Shown in pieces: positions 1 through 10,201 of a DNA stretch of 64,000 nucleotides (position 1 is its first letter; the number at the start of each line of letters is the position of its first letter). The notes below the pieces were generated by a model. That model was not told the origin of the DNA. It ran no database searches and saw only the letters and a program-made list of their open reading frames with translations. Source of the stretch: Ferribacterium limneticum (GTDB lineage: Bacteria; Pseudomonadota; Gammaproteobacteria; Burkholderiales; Rhodocyclaceae); contig NZ_CP075191.1 in assembly GCF_020510625.1 (NCBI RefSeq), positions 3,511,501 to 3,575,500 of the forward strand, written 5' to 3'. A program made the translations under genes and the position numbers.

Positions 1-899
1 TTGGCTTCGCGGATGTTTTCCAGCGATTCGCGGGTGACCACCGTTCCAACGCCGTCGTGCGTGAAGAGTTCGCGCAACAGGGCGCCATCCTGCTCGAAGC
101 CGATCAGATGGACGCGCCCGACGCCGGTCCGGCTGGCCCGCACCGCGCAGGGCAGGTAGCGCTTGATGTCGGTCGTCAGCCAGTCTGCATCGCGCAGCAA
201 CTGCGAGGCTTCGTCAGCCGTCATCGCGTCCAGCATTTCGCCGTTCTTGTCGGTGACCCCGGTACTGTCCGTCAGGTAAACCAGCTTGTCGGCCTTGATT
301 GCCGTCGCCACGGCTTCGGCCGCCTCTTCCATCTGCAGGTTGAAGATTTCACCGGTTGGCGACGGCCCTTCGCAATTGAGCAGCACGATATTGCCCAGCC
401 CGAGCTGGGCATTGATGCCATCGGCGTCCACCTTGCGCACCTTGCCGGCGTAATGCATGTCGATGCCGTCGAGCACGCCGATCGGCTGGCCGGTGATGAA
501 GTTGCCGCCGATCACCCGGATGCGGCTGTTGGCCATCGGTGTATTCGGTAGCCCCTGCGACAGCATCGCCTCGATTTCAAGATAGACACTGCCGACCGCA
601 TCGAGCACGCAATCGAGCGCCGCCGCATCGGTGACCCGGTAGCCGCGGTGGTACTTCGACTCGAGGTTTTTCTCGGCGAGCTCCTCCTCGATCTGCGGTC
701 GGGCGCCATGCACCAGCACCAGGCGAATGCCCAAGCTGACCAGCAGATTCACGTCATAGGCCAGCGTCTTGGCAAATTCGCTGGCCACCGCCTTGCCACC
801 GAAGGCAATGACGAAGGTCCGGCCGCGAAAGGCATTGATGTAGGGCGTGACTGCCCGGAACCAGGAAACGAAATGCTCGTCGTAAGGGGTATCGCTCAT
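1..899 (-). CDS. argA: N-acetylglutamate synthase ArgA, 3' end cut by window edge
   Basis: The minus strand reads MSDTPYDEHFVSWFRAVTPY from the ATG at 899 and stays open to the window edge, so about 299 residues are present and the C-terminal part is missing. The visible portion is the amino-acid-kinase fold of classical ArgA: FVIAFGGKAV near the N-terminus and LVLVHGARPQIEEELAEK further on. In this family the missing end is a GNAT acetyltransferase domain that moves acetyl from acetyl-CoA to glutamate, the first step of arginine synthesis. Its ATG overlaps the stop of the upstream polyphosphate phosphotransferase gene (ATGA), which suggests translational coupling in an rsmE-pap-argA operon. 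The family call is firm; the acetyltransferase half cannot be seen. Confidence 0.9.
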   Translation of the reverse strand, partial: MSDTPYDEHFVSWFRAVTPYINAFRGRTFVIAFGGKAVASEFAKTLAYDVNLLVSLGIRLVLVHGARPQIEEELAEKNLESKYHRGYRVTDAAALDCVLDAVGSVYLEIEAMLSQGLPNTPMANSRIRVIGGNFITGQPIGVLDGIDMHYAGKVRKVDADGINAQLGLGNIVLLNCEGPSPTGEIFNLQMEEAAEAVATAIKADKLVYLTDSTGVTDKNGEMLDAMTADEASQLLRDADWLTTDIKRYLPCAVRASRTGVGRVHLIGFEQDGALLRELFTHDGVGTVVTRESLENIREA

Positions 900-2401
900 T
901 TTTCGGTGTATTTTCCTTCGTCTTTCAGGGCTGTTTCGATGCGCTCGCACAGGGTTTTCAGCACTTTAACCCGGGCGAAGTTCTTGTCGTTGGCTTCGAC
1001 CAGCGTCCACGGCGCCAGGCCGGTCGAGGTGCGATCAACCATGTCGCAGACGGCCGACACGTAGTCGTCCCATTTGTCGCGGTTGCGCCAGTCTTCCTCG
1101 GTAATCTTGAAGCGCTTGAATTCGGTATCCTGACGCTCCTTGAAGCGCCGCAACTGCTCGTCGGCGCTGATCTGCAGCCAGAACTTGACGACGATGGCAC
1201 CGGAATCGACCAGCTGGTGCTCGAAATCGTTGATCTCGGCATAAGCGCGCAGCCAGTCAGCCTCGGCGCAGAAGCCCTCGACCCGCTCGACCAGTACGCG
1301 GCCATACCACGAACGGTCGAAAATCGCCGCCCGGCCGGTCCGCGGCATATGTCGCCAGAAGCGCCACAGGTAAGGCTGGGCGCGCTCTTCCTCGGTCGGG
1401 GCGGCAATCGGGATGATCTGGTACTGCCGGGCATCCATCGATGCCCCGACTCGCCGGATGCTGCCACCCTTGCCGGCCGCATCGGCGCCCTCGAAGACCA
1501 GCACCAGCGAACGCTTGCCGACAAAACGCGGATCGCGCACCAGCTCGGAAAGCCTGGCCTGATACTTGGCCAGCTGCGTCTCGTAATCTTTCTTCTCCAG
1601 TTTCTGCGTCAGATCGAGTTCGCTCAGGACATTCTTCTCGTCGATCGGATGGACGATGGGCGGCGCCACCGGCACCCGCTGCAGGCCTTCCTGATTCAGG
1701 CGGCGTTTCATCGCGTCGAGCACGATGCGGCCGACGGTCAGCGAGCGGTATTCGTCGTCGGTGCCTTCAACGATGATCCACGGCGCATGCGCCGTGTTGG
1801 TCACGCGCAGCACATGGCCGGCCACCTGCTGCAGGCGGCCATAAGTCTTCAGGCGATCGTAGCTTTCCTTGGTCACCCGCCAGGCCGTGCGTGGATCATT
1901 CTCCAAGGCCTTGAGGCGAGTCTTCTGGCCATCCTTCGAGAGATGGAACCAGAATTTCAGGACCAGCGCCCCTTCGTTTACCAGCATGGTCTCGAAGCGG
2001 TTGATGTCGTCGAGACGCTCATCGAGATCGGAACGGCGTATATCGCCATTGATGCGGTCGGTGATCGGCTGCGAATACCACGAGCCGGCGAAGATGCCGA
2101 CCTTGCCCTTGGGCGGCAGGGCGCGCCAGTAGCGCCACATGTAGGGGCGCGACACCTCTTCGTCGCTCGGCGCCGAAAAGGCCAGCGTCGAAATGTGGCG
2201 CGGGTCCATCCACGAATAGAGCAGGTTGATGGTTTCGCCCTTGCCGCTGCCGTCGACCCCGCTTATCAGGATGACGACCGGAAATTCCTTCTTTTGCAGC
2301 ATGTCGTACTGGACGTCGAGCAACTCGGCGCGCAATTTCGGCACTTCGGCCTTGAAAGTTTTCTTGTCGACCTTGTGGCCCAGTTCTGCAGATTCAAACA
2401 T
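896..2401 (-). CDS. pap: Polyphosphate:AMP phosphotransferase (tandem PPK2 domains)
   Basis: A 501-aa protein with two PPK2 domains in tandem. Walker A-like loops are at residues 48-56 (GVDGSGKGE) and 306-313 (GADAAGKG). Both halves repeat the conserved blocks W-R-YWRALPP / WRFWRHMPR and GSWYSQ / RSWYGR. Tandem PPK2 proteins of about 500 aa are the class II polyphosphate:AMP phosphotransferases, which make ADP from AMP and polyphosphate, typically in polyphosphate-accumulating Rhodocyclales and Acinetobacter. In such proteins one domain is usually the catalytic one; which of the two is active here is not decided from sequence. The gene starts 3 nt after the rsmE stop and its own stop overlaps the argA start, so all three probably share a transcript. 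Confidence 0.9.
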   Translation of the reverse strand: MFESAELGHKVDKKTFKAEVPKLRAELLDVQYDMLQKKEFPVVILISGVDGSGKGETINLLYSWMDPRHISTLAFSAPSDEEVSRPYMWRYWRALPPKGKVGIFAGSWYSQPITDRINGDIRRSDLDERLDDINRFETMLVNEGALVLKFWFHLSKDGQKTRLKALENDPRTAWRVTKESYDRLKTYGRLQQVAGHVLRVTNTAHAPWIIVEGTDDEYRSLTVGRIVLDAMKRRLNQEGLQRVPVAPPIVHPIDEKNVLSELDLTQKLEKKDYETQLAKYQARLSELVRDPRFVGKRSLVLVFEGADAAGKGGSIRRVGASMDARQYQIIPIAAPTEEERAQPYLWRFWRHMPRTGRAAIFDRSWYGRVLVERVEGFCAEADWLRAYAEINDFEHQLVDSGAIVVKFWLQISADEQLRRFKERQDTEFKRFKITEEDWRNRDKWDDYVSAVCDMVDRTSTGLAPWTLVEANDKNFARVKVLKTLCERIETALKDEGKYTEK

Positions 2402-2404
2402 CGC

Positions 2405-3142
2405 CTACCCCTCCCTGAAATCACCCCACAAGGCCTGCATCGCTGCCAATGCAGCCAGGCCCGCCGTTTCCGTGCGCAAAACACGCGGCCCCATGCGGAC
2501 CGCCTGAAAACCCGCCTGCTTTGCCGCCAATACCTCCTGCGGATCGAGCCCCCCTTCGGCCCCGATCAACAGTTGTACCTGACCAACCGGCTGGATCGAG
2601 GCAAACGACGCCTCGGCATCCGGCGCGAGCATCAGTCGCAACACGCCATTGGCCGGCCTGGCCAGCCAGTTTTCCAGTTTTTCCAGCGGCGCCACCAAGG
2701 GCACCTGATTCCGCCCGCACTGCTCGCAAGCCGAAGCGGCGACGCCTTGCCAATGCGCCACGCGCTTGGCGGCCCGATCACCGGCCAGACGGATGACGCT
2801 GCGCCGGCTTTCGACCGGCACGATGTCGCGCACACCGAGCTCGACCGCCTTCTGGATGGTGAAATCCATCTTGTCGCCAGCCTGCAAGGCTTGCACCAGC
2901 GTGATCGACAATGGCGATTCCCGCTCGATTTCGCGCCAGGCGCCGAGCACGGCAAACACCCGGTCGCGTTCGATGCGTTCGATATGCGCCGGATACTCGC
3001 CGCCGCGTCCGTCAAAGAGCACCATCGGCGCCCCGGGCGGCAGGCGCAATACACGCACCGCATGGCGCGCCACCGGTTCGGGAAGTTCAACATGCGCCCC
3101 CGGAGAGAGGGCTTCTCGGCAGTAAAAACGGGGTGAATTCAT
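2405..3142 (-). CDS. rsmE: 16S rRNA (uracil-1498-N3)-methyltransferase RsmE
   Basis: A 245-aa protein, normal for RsmE. It begins MNSPRFYCREALSPG and carries the SPOUT-fold (knotted) methyltransferase signature near its end: LLIGAEGGLDPQEV followed by MGPRVLRTETAGLAAL, which forms the SAM-binding knot. An N-terminal PUA-like part (about residues 15-70) is expected to bind rRNA. The enzyme methylates U1498 of 16S rRNA in the assembled 30S subunit. It is the first gene of the rsmE-pap-argA operon and lies divergent from the thioredoxin-like gene with only 41 nt between starts, so the promoters must overlap. Confidence 0.93.
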   Translation of the reverse strand: MNSPRFYCREALSPGAHVELPEPVARHAVRVLRLPPGAPMVLFDGRGGEYPAHIERIERDRVFAVLGAWREIERESPLSITLVQALQAGDKMDFTIQKAVELGVRDIVPVESRRSVIRLAGDRAAKRVAHWQGVAASACEQCGRNQVPLVAPLEKLENWLARPANGVLRLMLAPDAEASFASIQPVGQVQLLIGAEGGLDPQEVLAAKQAGFQAVRMGPRVLRTETAGLAALAAMQALWGDFREG

Positions 3143-3183
3143 CGGTGCTATTATGGGCGAAATGCCTTTTGGAGTGGAGAAAC

Positions 3184-3738
3184 ATGGTCGCCTTGAACCC
3201 TCCCGTGTGCGATTTCGGCCAGGCAGCCATCGATTTCGATCTGCCGGGCACCGATGGTCGTCGCCACACGCTCGCCACTTGCCGAGGCCCGAACGGCTTG
3301 CTGGTCATGTTCATCTGCAACCACTGCCCCTACGTCAAGGCGATCATCGACCGCCTGATCCGCGACTGCCGCGAACTCGCCATCCACGGCATCGGTTGCG
3401 TCGCGATCATGAGCAATGACATCACCGCCTATCCGGACGACGCGCCGGAAAACATGAAGTGCTGGGCCGAGGAACTTGACTTCCCTTTCCCCTACCTTTA
3501 CGACGAAACCCAGTCGGTCGCCCGCGCTTATGGTGCCGTGTGCACGCCGGACTTTTTCGGTTACAACAACCAGCTTCAACTGGAATACCGTGGCCGGCTC
3601 GATGCCTCCGGGCGCAACCCCGCGCCGCCCGATGCCCGCCGGGAGTTGTTCGAGGCCATGTGCGACATTGCCCGATGCGGCCAGGGGCCAAGCCAGCAAA
3701 CCGCCTCGATCGGCTGCTCGATTAAATGGAATTTATAA
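3184..3738 (+). CDS. Thioredoxin-fold (AhpC/TSA-like) redoxin
   Basis: A 184-aa protein. The ATG at 3184 was chosen because it follows TTTGGAGTGGAGA, a good ribosome-binding site; the longer frame upstream reads through the rsmE promoter region. It has a thioredoxin/redoxin fold with a CxxC pair at C45 and C48 (ICNHCPYVKAI), then a cis-Pro-like region CTPDFFGY. It belongs to a conserved family of cytoplasmic redoxins with the NHCP active site and an SIGCSIKW C-terminus. A role as thiol-disulfide reductase or peroxiredoxin-like protein is inferred from the fold; the substrate is unknown. No signal peptide is seen. Confidence 0.85.
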   Translation: MVALNPPVCDFGQAAIDFDLPGTDGRRHTLATCRGPNGLLVMFICNHCPYVKAIIDRLIRDCRELAIHGIGCVAIMSNDITAYPDDAPENMKCWAEELDFPFPYLYDETQSVARAYGAVCTPDFFGYNNQLQLEYRGRLDASGRNPAPPDARRELFEAMCDIARCGQGPSQQTASIGCSIKWNL

Positions 3739-3835
3739 CAAATATTCAACAGAATTGAAAAATCCAACTGAACCAATAGCCTCTCTTTGGGGCCTGAGCT
3801 ATCATTAAACATCACAAGATCGACCCACCATCCCA

Positions 3836-6319
3836 TTGACATCACCAGACGCATCCTCGCTGCCTTCGGGCGACATCGGTCGCCAGTTAGCCTACCTGCA
3901 GGCGGTGGTTTCGAACATGCCGCAGGGCATCAGCGTCTTTGACGAGCAGTTGCGGCTGCGCGTCTGGAATCAGGGGTTCATCAAGGTATTGAACCTGCCG
4001 GCCGAGGCCGTTTACGAGGGCGTTCACTTTTCCGAGTTGATTCGTATCCCGGCCCGGCGCGGGGAATACGGCCCCGGCGATATTGAAATGCATGTCGAGC
4101 GCATCACGGCGCTGGCCAACAAATTCGAGGCACATTGTTTCGAGCGGACTCGCCCGAATGGGCACACCCATCTAGTCCAGGGCGAACCGCTGTTCGTTGA
4201 TCAGCAACTGGTTGGCTTCATTACCACCTACACCGACATTACCGAGCGCAAAGCGGCTGAAACAGCGCTCCGGACGCAGCACAACCAGTTGCAGACGGTT
4301 ATTGAGAGCATTCCCAGTGCCGTCAGCCTGTTTGATAGCGACGGAAATCTCGTTCTCTTCAACACCCAGTTTCCGTACCTGCTGGACCTGCCGGCCGAGC
4401 TAACCAAGCCTGGTGTATCCATAGAAGCGATGTTCCGCTTCAACGCAATGCGCGGGGAATACGGCCCCGGTGACCCGGAAAAAATCGTGGCCACCATGAT
4501 GGAACGAGCTCGAAATCTGAGCCCGCACTCGTTCGAACGCACCCGACCAAACGGAAAAACGCTCGAAGTCCGCGGCGTACCCCTGGCCGAAGGCGGATTT
4601 GTCACTGTTTATACCGACATCACCGAACGGCGCACCAGCGCCGAACGCGAGCAACTGGCGCAGAAGGTCTACAGCCACACCCCAGCCGGCATCATTTTCA
4701 CCGACGAAGAGCACCGCATCCTGTCGATCAATCCGGCCACCACCCAGATGACCGGCTACGAGCCTTTCGAACTGAACGGCCAGAGCGTATTCGGGCTGAT
4801 CAGCCTGAGCGAAGAGCTAACGCAGAAAGAGTTTCAGGCGCAAATATCCCTGCGCGGCTCATGGAGTGGCGAACTCGAAGTCACCCAGAAAAACGGCAGC
4901 AACTTCCCGGCCGGGGCACGAATCAACCGTGTCGATGACCCGCAGAGCGGCCAGCCAGCCCACTACGTCTGGATTCTGGCCGACATTACCGAGCGCAAGC
5001 AGGCAGAAGACCGCATGCGGCATATCGCCCAGCACGATGCACTGACCGGCCTGCCGAATCGCCTGGCGCTGCTCATGCGCCTCGCCCAACTGTTGCCGGA
5101 AGCGCGCCGGCACGGCTGGATGGTGGCGATCATGTTCATCGACCTCGACCGCTTCAAGGTCATCAACGACACGCTGGGCCATCAGGTGGGCGATGAACTG
5201 CTACGCGAAGTCGCCTGCCGCCTGTCGAACCTGATCCGGGAAACCGATTTTGTCGCCCGCCTGGGGGGGGACGAGTTCGTCATCATTCTGCCCGGCATCA
5301 CCTCGCCGGCCGACGCGGCCATCATCGCCGGCAAGATCATCTCGGCGCTGTCCACGGCAATCGAAGCCGAAGGCCACGAACTGCATACCAGCCCGTCGAT
5401 CGGCATCAGTATCTTTCCGGACGACGGGCCCGACGGTGACGTCATCGTCAAGAATGCCGACACCGCGATGTACCACGCCAAGGCGGCCGGCCGTAACAAC
5501 TACCAATTCTTTGCCGCGGACATGAACCGCACGGCGGCCGAGCGCCTGAACATCGAGCGCAAGCTGCGCCACGCCATCGCCCGCAACGAATTGAGCCTGG
5601 TCTTTCAGCCCCAGTTCTGCGCCAAGGACACCACCCCGACCGGCGTCGAAGCCTTGGTCCGCTGGCACCACCCGACCGACGGCATGATCTCTCCGGCCCG
5701 CTTCATTCCGGTCGCAGAGGAAACCGGCATGATCGTCGAAATCGGCGACTGGGTTTTGTCGACCGCCTGCCACGAGATGGCGCGCTGGATCAACGCCGGC
5801 CTGAAACCCATCCGTATTGCCGTCAACGTCTCGGCCCGCCAGTTGCGCCGCCGCGATTTTTGCGAAACCGTCGCCAATGCGCTGACCACCTCCGGCTTGC
5901 CGGCAGAGTTGCTGGAACTGGAAATCACCGAAAGCTCGGTGATGGAAAATCCGCAGGAAGCCATCCACATCCTCGAACGCCTCGGCCACATGGGCGTCAC
6001 GCTGGCCATCGACGACTTCGGCACGGGCTATTCGTCGCTGGCCTATCTGAAGCTGTTCCCGATCGACCATCTGAAAATCGACCGCTCCTTCGTCGCCGAC
6101 ATCGAGCACGATCTCAACGACCGCGCCATCGCCTTCGGCACCATCGCCCTGGCTCACTCCCTCGGCCTGAACGTCATCGCCGAAGGCGTCGAAACCGAGG
6201 ATCAGCACCAACTGCTGCGCGCCAATGGCTGCGACGAAGTCCAGGGTTTCCTGTTCAGCAAGCCGCTGACCGGCGCCGCCGCCTTCGCCTTCCTGCACGC
6301 CTGCGACGCGGCAGAGTAA
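3836..6319 (+). CDS. PAS-PAS-PAS-GGDEF-EAL c-di-GMP signalling protein
   Basis: An 827-aa cytoplasmic protein with a TTG start at 3836; no strong ribosome-binding site precedes it, so the start is uncertain. The order is two PAS_7-type sensor domains (about residues 20-135 and 150-265, both with the block RGEYGPGD), a third PAS (about 280-395), a GGDEF domain with intact GGDEF at 477-481, and an EAL domain with intact EAL at 605-607. Downstream EAL blocks (NVSARQLRR, ELEITES, IDDFGTGYSSL, KIDRSFV) are complete. The protein could therefore both make and break down c-di-GMP. A run of eight G lies in the GGDEF codons (5263-5270). fbp starts 33 nt downstream, but a functional link is not obvious. 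Confidence 0.9.
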   Translation: MTSPDASSLPSGDIGRQLAYLQAVVSNMPQGISVFDEQLRLRVWNQGFIKVLNLPAEAVYEGVHFSELIRIPARRGEYGPGDIEMHVERITALANKFEAHCFERTRPNGHTHLVQGEPLFVDQQLVGFITTYTDITERKAAETALRTQHNQLQTVIESIPSAVSLFDSDGNLVLFNTQFPYLLDLPAELTKPGVSIEAMFRFNAMRGEYGPGDPEKIVATMMERARNLSPHSFERTRPNGKTLEVRGVPLAEGGFVTVYTDITERRTSAEREQLAQKVYSHTPAGIIFTDEEHRILSINPATTQMTGYEPFELNGQSVFGLISLSEELTQKEFQAQISLRGSWSGELEVTQKNGSNFPAGARINRVDDPQSGQPAHYVWILADITERKQAEDRMRHIAQHDALTGLPNRLALLMRLAQLLPEARRHGWMVAIMFIDLDRFKVINDTLGHQVGDELLREVACRLSNLIRETDFVARLGGDEFVIILPGITSPADAAIIAGKIISALSTAIEAEGHELHTSPSIGISIFPDDGPDGDVIVKNADTAMYHAKAAGRNNYQFFAADMNRTAAERLNIERKLRHAIARNELSLVFQPQFCAKDTTPTGVEALVRWHHPTDGMISPARFIPVAEETGMIVEIGDWVLSTACHEMARWINAGLKPIRIAVNVSARQLRRRDFCETVANALTTSGLPAELLELEITESSVMENPQEAIHILERLGHMGVTLAIDDFGTGYSSLAYLKLFPIDHLKIDRSFVADIEHDLNDRAIAFGTIALAHSLGLNVIAEGVETEDQHQLLRANGCDEVQGFLFSKPLTGAAAFAFLHACDAAE

Positions 6320-6352
6320 AATCCTGCTTTTGTCATTGATGCAGGAGTCACC

Positions 6353-7366
6353 ATGGCACAGCGCACGCTGGCTCGCTATCTCACCGAAGAACAACGCAAC
6401 AAGGGCGTCATCACCGGCGACCTCAAGCTGCTGATCGAAGTCGTTTCCCGCGCCTGCCAGGCCATTTCCATCGCCATCGGCAAGGGCGGCCTGGGTGGCG
6501 TTCTGGGCGAAGCCGGCAGCGACAACGTGCAGGGCGAAGCCCAAAAGAAACTCGACGTGCTGTCCAACGACATCCTGCTCGACGCCAACGAATGGGGCGG
6601 CCACCTCGCTGCCATGGCCTCCGAGGAAATGGACCTGCCGCACCTGGTGCCGCACCGCTTCCCCAAGGGCGAATACCTGCTCACTTTCGATCCGCTCGAC
6701 GGCTCATCCAACATCGACGTCAACGTCTCGATCGGCACCATCTTCTCGGTGCTCAAGTGCCCGGAAGGCGCCGACCTGAGCACGCCGGAAGCCGCCGAAC
6801 AAGCCTTCCTGCAACCGGGTACCGCGCAGGTGGCCGCCGGCTATGCCGTCTATGGCCCGACCACGCTGCTCGTCCTGACGGTCGGCGACGGCGTCGTCGT
6901 GTTCACCCTCGACCGCGAGCAGGGCCAGTTCATCCTGACCCAGGAAAACGTGCAGATCCCGGCCGATACCAAGGAATTCGCCATCAACATGGCCAACCAG
7001 CGTTTCTGGGAAGCCCCGGTCCAGCGCTACGTCGCCGAAATGCAGGCCGGCAAGGAAGGCCCGCTCGGCAAGGACTACAACATGCGCTGGGTCGCTTCGA
7101 TGGTGGCCGACGTGCATCGCATCATGACCCGCGGCGGCATTTTCATGTACCCGGTGGACAGCAAGCTCAAGGGCCAGGGCGGCAAGCTGCGCCTGATGTA
7201 CGAAGCCAACCCGATGGCCATGCTGATCGAGCAGGCCGGCGGCGCCGCGACGACCGGTCGCCAGCGCATTCTCGACATCGCGCCGGAAAAACTGCACCAG
7301 CGCGTGCCGGTCATCCTTGGTTCGAAAAACGAAGTCGAGCGCGTCACTGGCTATCACAGCGCCTGA
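6353..7366 (+). CDS. fbp: Fructose-1,6-bisphosphatase class I
   Basis: A 337-aa protein, the usual length of class I FBPase. It shows the metal-binding acidic motif [20 protein letters not shown] and the upstream MASEEMD, both part of the Mg2+/substrate site. The C-terminal substrate block is [20 protein letters not shown]. The reaction is hydrolysis of fructose-1,6-bisphosphate to fructose-6-phosphate in gluconeogenesis and the Calvin cycle. The ATG follows GCAGGAGTCACC, a clear ribosome-binding site. It opens a run of plus-strand carbon genes (tkt, gap, epd, pgk, pyk, fba). Confidence 0.96.
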   Translation: MAQRTLARYLTEEQRNKGVITGDLKLLIEVVSRACQAISIAIGKGGLGGVLGEAGSDNVQGEAQKKLDVLSNDILLDANEWGGHLAAMASEEMDLPHLVPHRFPKGEYLLTFDPLDGSSNIDVNVSIGTIFSVLKCPEGADLSTPEAAEQAFLQPGTAQVAAGYAVYGPTTLLVLTVGDGVVVFTLDREQGQFILTQENVQIPADTKEFAINMANQRFWEAPVQRYVAEMQAGKEGPLGKDYNMRWVASMVADVHRIMTRGGIFMYPVDSKLKGQGGKLRLMYEANPMAMLIEQAGGAATTGRQRILDIAPEKLHQRVPVILGSKNEVERVTGYHSA

Positions 7367-7409
7367 CCTGCTACATTTACCCATTCAACATTGCCATAGG
7401 ACGACCGTG

Positions 7410-8054
7410 ATGCCCAAGATCACCCTCGCACTGCTCTTCGCTGCCGGCGCCCTGATTGCCGGCTGCAAGAGCAACGAAACCAAGCCTGAAGAAACTGCCC
7501 CGGCACCGACCGCAGCTGCCGCACCGGAGCCCGCCCCCGCCGCCAAACCCGTTTGCCCGCCGGAGCCGACCGCAAAGAAGAAGACCACCAGCAAGTCGAA
7601 GACAGCGAAAAAGGCCGACACGCCGCCCGCCGACTGCGAGCCGGCCAAGCCCAAGGCCACCACCAGCACCAAGGCCGCCGAGCCAGCCAAGCCCGAACCC
7701 GCCGCCGCGGCCGTCGCTGGCAGCACCGCCGGCAAGGCCTGCAATCCCTGCGCCATGAAGTCGAAGGACGGCACTTTCGAGGGCGAGGTGTATGGCACCA
7801 TTCCGCCGGGCAGCAAGTGGTCCAGGCTGCAGATCGGCATGCACCAGTCCGAAGTCGAGCGCATCCTCGGTGTCACGTCGAACATTCGCGCCTACGTCAC
7901 GGCCAAGGCCTGGATTCCCTTTTATTTCGGCGGCGACAGCCATCGTTACGAAGCGGTCTATGCCGGCCAGGGCAGCGTCGCCTACACCGGCGGCAGCTTC
8001 GGTGGCGGCCAGGGCATCCTGATGATGATCAACTACGACCCAAAAATTCAGTAA
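7410..8054 (+). CDS. Predicted lipoprotein with Pro/Ala/Lys-rich linker and BamE/SmpA-like C-terminal domain
   Basis: A 214-aa protein. The N-terminus [19 protein letters not shown] is a lipoprotein signal with lipobox and Cys19. Residues about 20-110 are a low-complexity Ala/Pro/Lys linker, then an [18 protein letters not shown] segment. The last 75 residues resemble a BamE/SmpA-like fold: [18 protein letters not shown] then WIPFYFGGD. The exported protein at 11302 shares this final domain, so the two are paralogues. The function is unknown; outer-membrane or periplasmic location is inferred from the lipobox. The start was placed at 7410 because the upstream part of the frame would destroy the signal sequence. 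An intrinsic terminator follows. Confidence 0.75.
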   Translation: MPKITLALLFAAGALIAGCKSNETKPEETAPAPTAAAAPEPAPAAKPVCPPEPTAKKKTTSKSKTAKKADTPPADCEPAKPKATTSTKAAEPAKPEPAAAAVAGSTAGKACNPCAMKSKDGTFEGEVYGTIPPGSKWSRLQIGMHQSEVERILGVTSNIRAYVTAKAWIPFYFGGDSHRYEAVYAGQGSVAYTGGSFGGGQGILMMINYDPKIQ

Positions 8055-8072
8055 GCATTGCCAGACACGCAG

Positions 8073-8100
8073 ACGGCAGGCCACCCTGGCCTGCCGTTTT
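8073..8100 (+). terminator. Intrinsic terminator after the lipoprotein gene
   Basis: A perfect 11-bp stem (ACGGCAGGCCA at 8073-8083, TGGCCTGCCGT at 8087-8097) with a 3-nt loop, running into TTTT. It lies 18 nt after the lipoprotein stop and ahead of tkt, so tkt probably has its own promoter in the following 70 nt. Confidence 0.85.
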
Positions 8101-8173
8101 GCCATATTGCCCTACCCAAGAGAGGGCATTTACCGGATAATTTAGGCTTTTCAGCAGGCTGGATTTCCGGATC

Positions 8174-10180
8174 ATGAGCGTCAGCAATCTCCCCAAGTTT
8201 TCTCCCCTGACTGGCGCCATCCGCGCCCTCGCCATGGACGCAGTCCAGCAGGCCAATTCCGGGCACCCCGGTGCACCGATGGGCATGGCTGAAATCGCCG
8301 AAGTCCTCTGGCGTCGCCACCTGCGTCACAACCCGGCCAACCCGCACTGGGCCGACCGCGACCACTTCGTGCTGTCGAACGGCCACGGCTCGATGCTGCT
8401 CTACGCTCTGCTGCACCTGACCGGCTACGACCTGTCAATCGACGATCTGAAGAATTTCCGCCAGTTGCACGCCAAGACCCCGGGCCACCCGGAATACGGC
8501 TACACCCCCGGCATTGAAACGACCACCGGCCCGCTCGGCCAGGGCATCACCAACGCCGTCGGCTTCGCGCTGGCCGAAAAGGTGCTGGCCGCCGAGTTCA
8601 ACAAACCCGGCCACGAAATCGTCAATCACCACACCTACACCTTCCTCGGCGACGGTTGCCTGATGGAAGGCGTGTCGCACGAAGCCTGCTCGCTGGCCGG
8701 CACCCTCGGCCTCGGCAAGCTGATTGCCTTCTGGGACGACAACGGCATTTCCATCGACGGCCACGTCGAAGGCTGGTTCACCGACGACACTCCGAAGCGT
8801 TTCGAATCCTATGGCTGGCACGTCATTCCGGCCGTCGATGGTCACGATTCCGATGCCATCGAACGCGCCCTGCTCGCCGCCAAGGCGGTCACCGACAAGC
8901 CCAGCCTGATCTGCTGCAAAACGACCATCGGCGCCGGTTCGCCGAACAAGCAGGGTTCGCACGATTGCCACGGCGCCCCGCTCGGCAAGGACGAAATCGC
9001 CGCTGCCCGCGAATACATCGGCTGGAACCACCCGGCCTTCGAAATCCCGGCCGACATTTACGCCGCCTGGAATCGCAAGCCGGCCGGTGCCGCCTTCGAG
9101 GAAAACTGGAGCAACCGTTTCGCCGCCTACCGCGCGGCCTTCCCGGCCGAAGCTGCCGAGTTCGAGCGCCGTGTGATGAAGAACGAACTGCCGGCCAACT
9201 GGGCAGCCACCAAGTCCGCCTACATCGCCACCTGCCGCGACAAGGCCGAGAACATCGCCACCCGCAAGGCTTCGCAGAACGCCATCGCCGCGCTGGTTCC
9301 GGCCGTCCCGGAAATCTTCGGCGGCTCGGCCGACCTGGCCGGCTCCAACCTGACCTTCGTCAAGGGCAGCAAGGGCGTCACCCGTACCGAGGGCGGCAAC
9401 TACTGCTACTACGGCGTCCGTGAATTCGGCATGACCGCCATCGCCAACGGCATCGCGCTACACGGTGGTTTGGTGCCCTACACCGCGACTTTCCTGGTTT
9501 TTTCCGACTACGCGCGCAACGCTATCCGCATGGCCGCGCTGATGAAGCAGCGCCAGATCATGGTCTATACCCATGACTCCATCGGCCTTGGCGAAGACGG
9601 CCCGACGCACCAGCCGGTCGAGCACATCCCGTCGATGCGCATCATCCCGAACCTGGATGTCTGGCGCCCGGCCGATGCCACCGAAACGGCCATCGCCTGG
9701 ACCGCTGCGATCGAGCGCAAGGATGGCCCGAGCATTCTCGCCCTGTCGCGCCAGAACCTGCCGACCGTGACGCAGAAGGTGGCCGACGCCGATATCGCCA
9801 AGGGTGGCTACGTGCTGGCCGAAGCCGATGGCGAAGCGCAGATCACCTTCATTGCCACCGGCTCCGAAATCAAGCTGGCGCTCGACGCCCAGGCTGCGCT
9901 GGCCGGCGAAGGCATCAAGACCCGCGTCGTCTCGATGCCATGCACCAATGTTTTCGACCGCCAGAGCGCCGACTACAAAGCCGCCGTGCTCGGCAGCTGC
10001 AAGAAACGCATTGCCATCGAAGCCGCTCACCCGGACTTCTGGCGCAAGTACGTCGGCCTGCATGGCGCCGTGATTGGTATCGACCGCTTCGGCGAGTCGG
10101 CACCGGCCGGCCAGCTGTTCGACCTGTTCGGTTTCACCGTCGCCAACGTCGTCAAGACGGCCAAGGCACTGTTGTCCTGA
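8174..10180 (+). CDS. tkt: Transketolase
   Basis: A 668-aa thiamine-diphosphate enzyme, the standard length. Family blocks are visible: [34 protein letters not shown], the ThDP-binding [13 protein letters not shown] with [11 protein letters not shown], and the pyrimidine-domain block [14 protein letters not shown]. It moves two-carbon units between sugar phosphates in the pentose-phosphate pathway and Calvin cycle. gap follows after 21 nt with a strong ribosome-binding site, so the two are probably co-transcribed. A second, partial transketolase lies at the right end of the window (63025-64000). Confidence 0.96.
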   Translation: MSVSNLPKFSPLTGAIRALAMDAVQQANSGHPGAPMGMAEIAEVLWRRHLRHNPANPHWADRDHFVLSNGHGSMLLYALLHLTGYDLSIDDLKNFRQLHAKTPGHPEYGYTPGIETTTGPLGQGITNAVGFALAEKVLAAEFNKPGHEIVNHHTYTFLGDGCLMEGVSHEACSLAGTLGLGKLIAFWDDNGISIDGHVEGWFTDDTPKRFESYGWHVIPAVDGHDSDAIERALLAAKAVTDKPSLICCKTTIGAGSPNKQGSHDCHGAPLGKDEIAAAREYIGWNHPAFEIPADIYAAWNRKPAGAAFEENWSNRFAAYRAAFPAEAAEFERRVMKNELPANWAATKSAYIATCRDKAENIATRKASQNAIAALVPAVPEIFGGSADLAGSNLTFVKGSKGVTRTEGGNYCYYGVREFGMTAIANGIALHGGLVPYTATFLVFSDYARNAIRMAALMKQRQIMVYTHDSIGLGEDGPTHQPVEHIPSMRIIPNLDVWRPADATETAIAWTAAIERKDGPSILALSRQNLPTVTQKVADADIAKGGYVLAEADGEAQITFIATGSEIKLALDAQAALAGEGIKTRVVSMPCTNVFDRQSADYKAAVLGSCKKRIAIEAAHPDFWRKYVGLHGAVIGIDRFGESAPAGQLFDLFGFTVANVVKTAKALLS

Positions 10181-10201
10181 TTATCTAAAGAGGAGAAGTT
10201 C

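Noticed and set aside
1217..3136. 639-aa plus-strand open frame opposite pap and rsmE
   Set aside because: An antisense shadow; both minus-strand genes are firmly identified.
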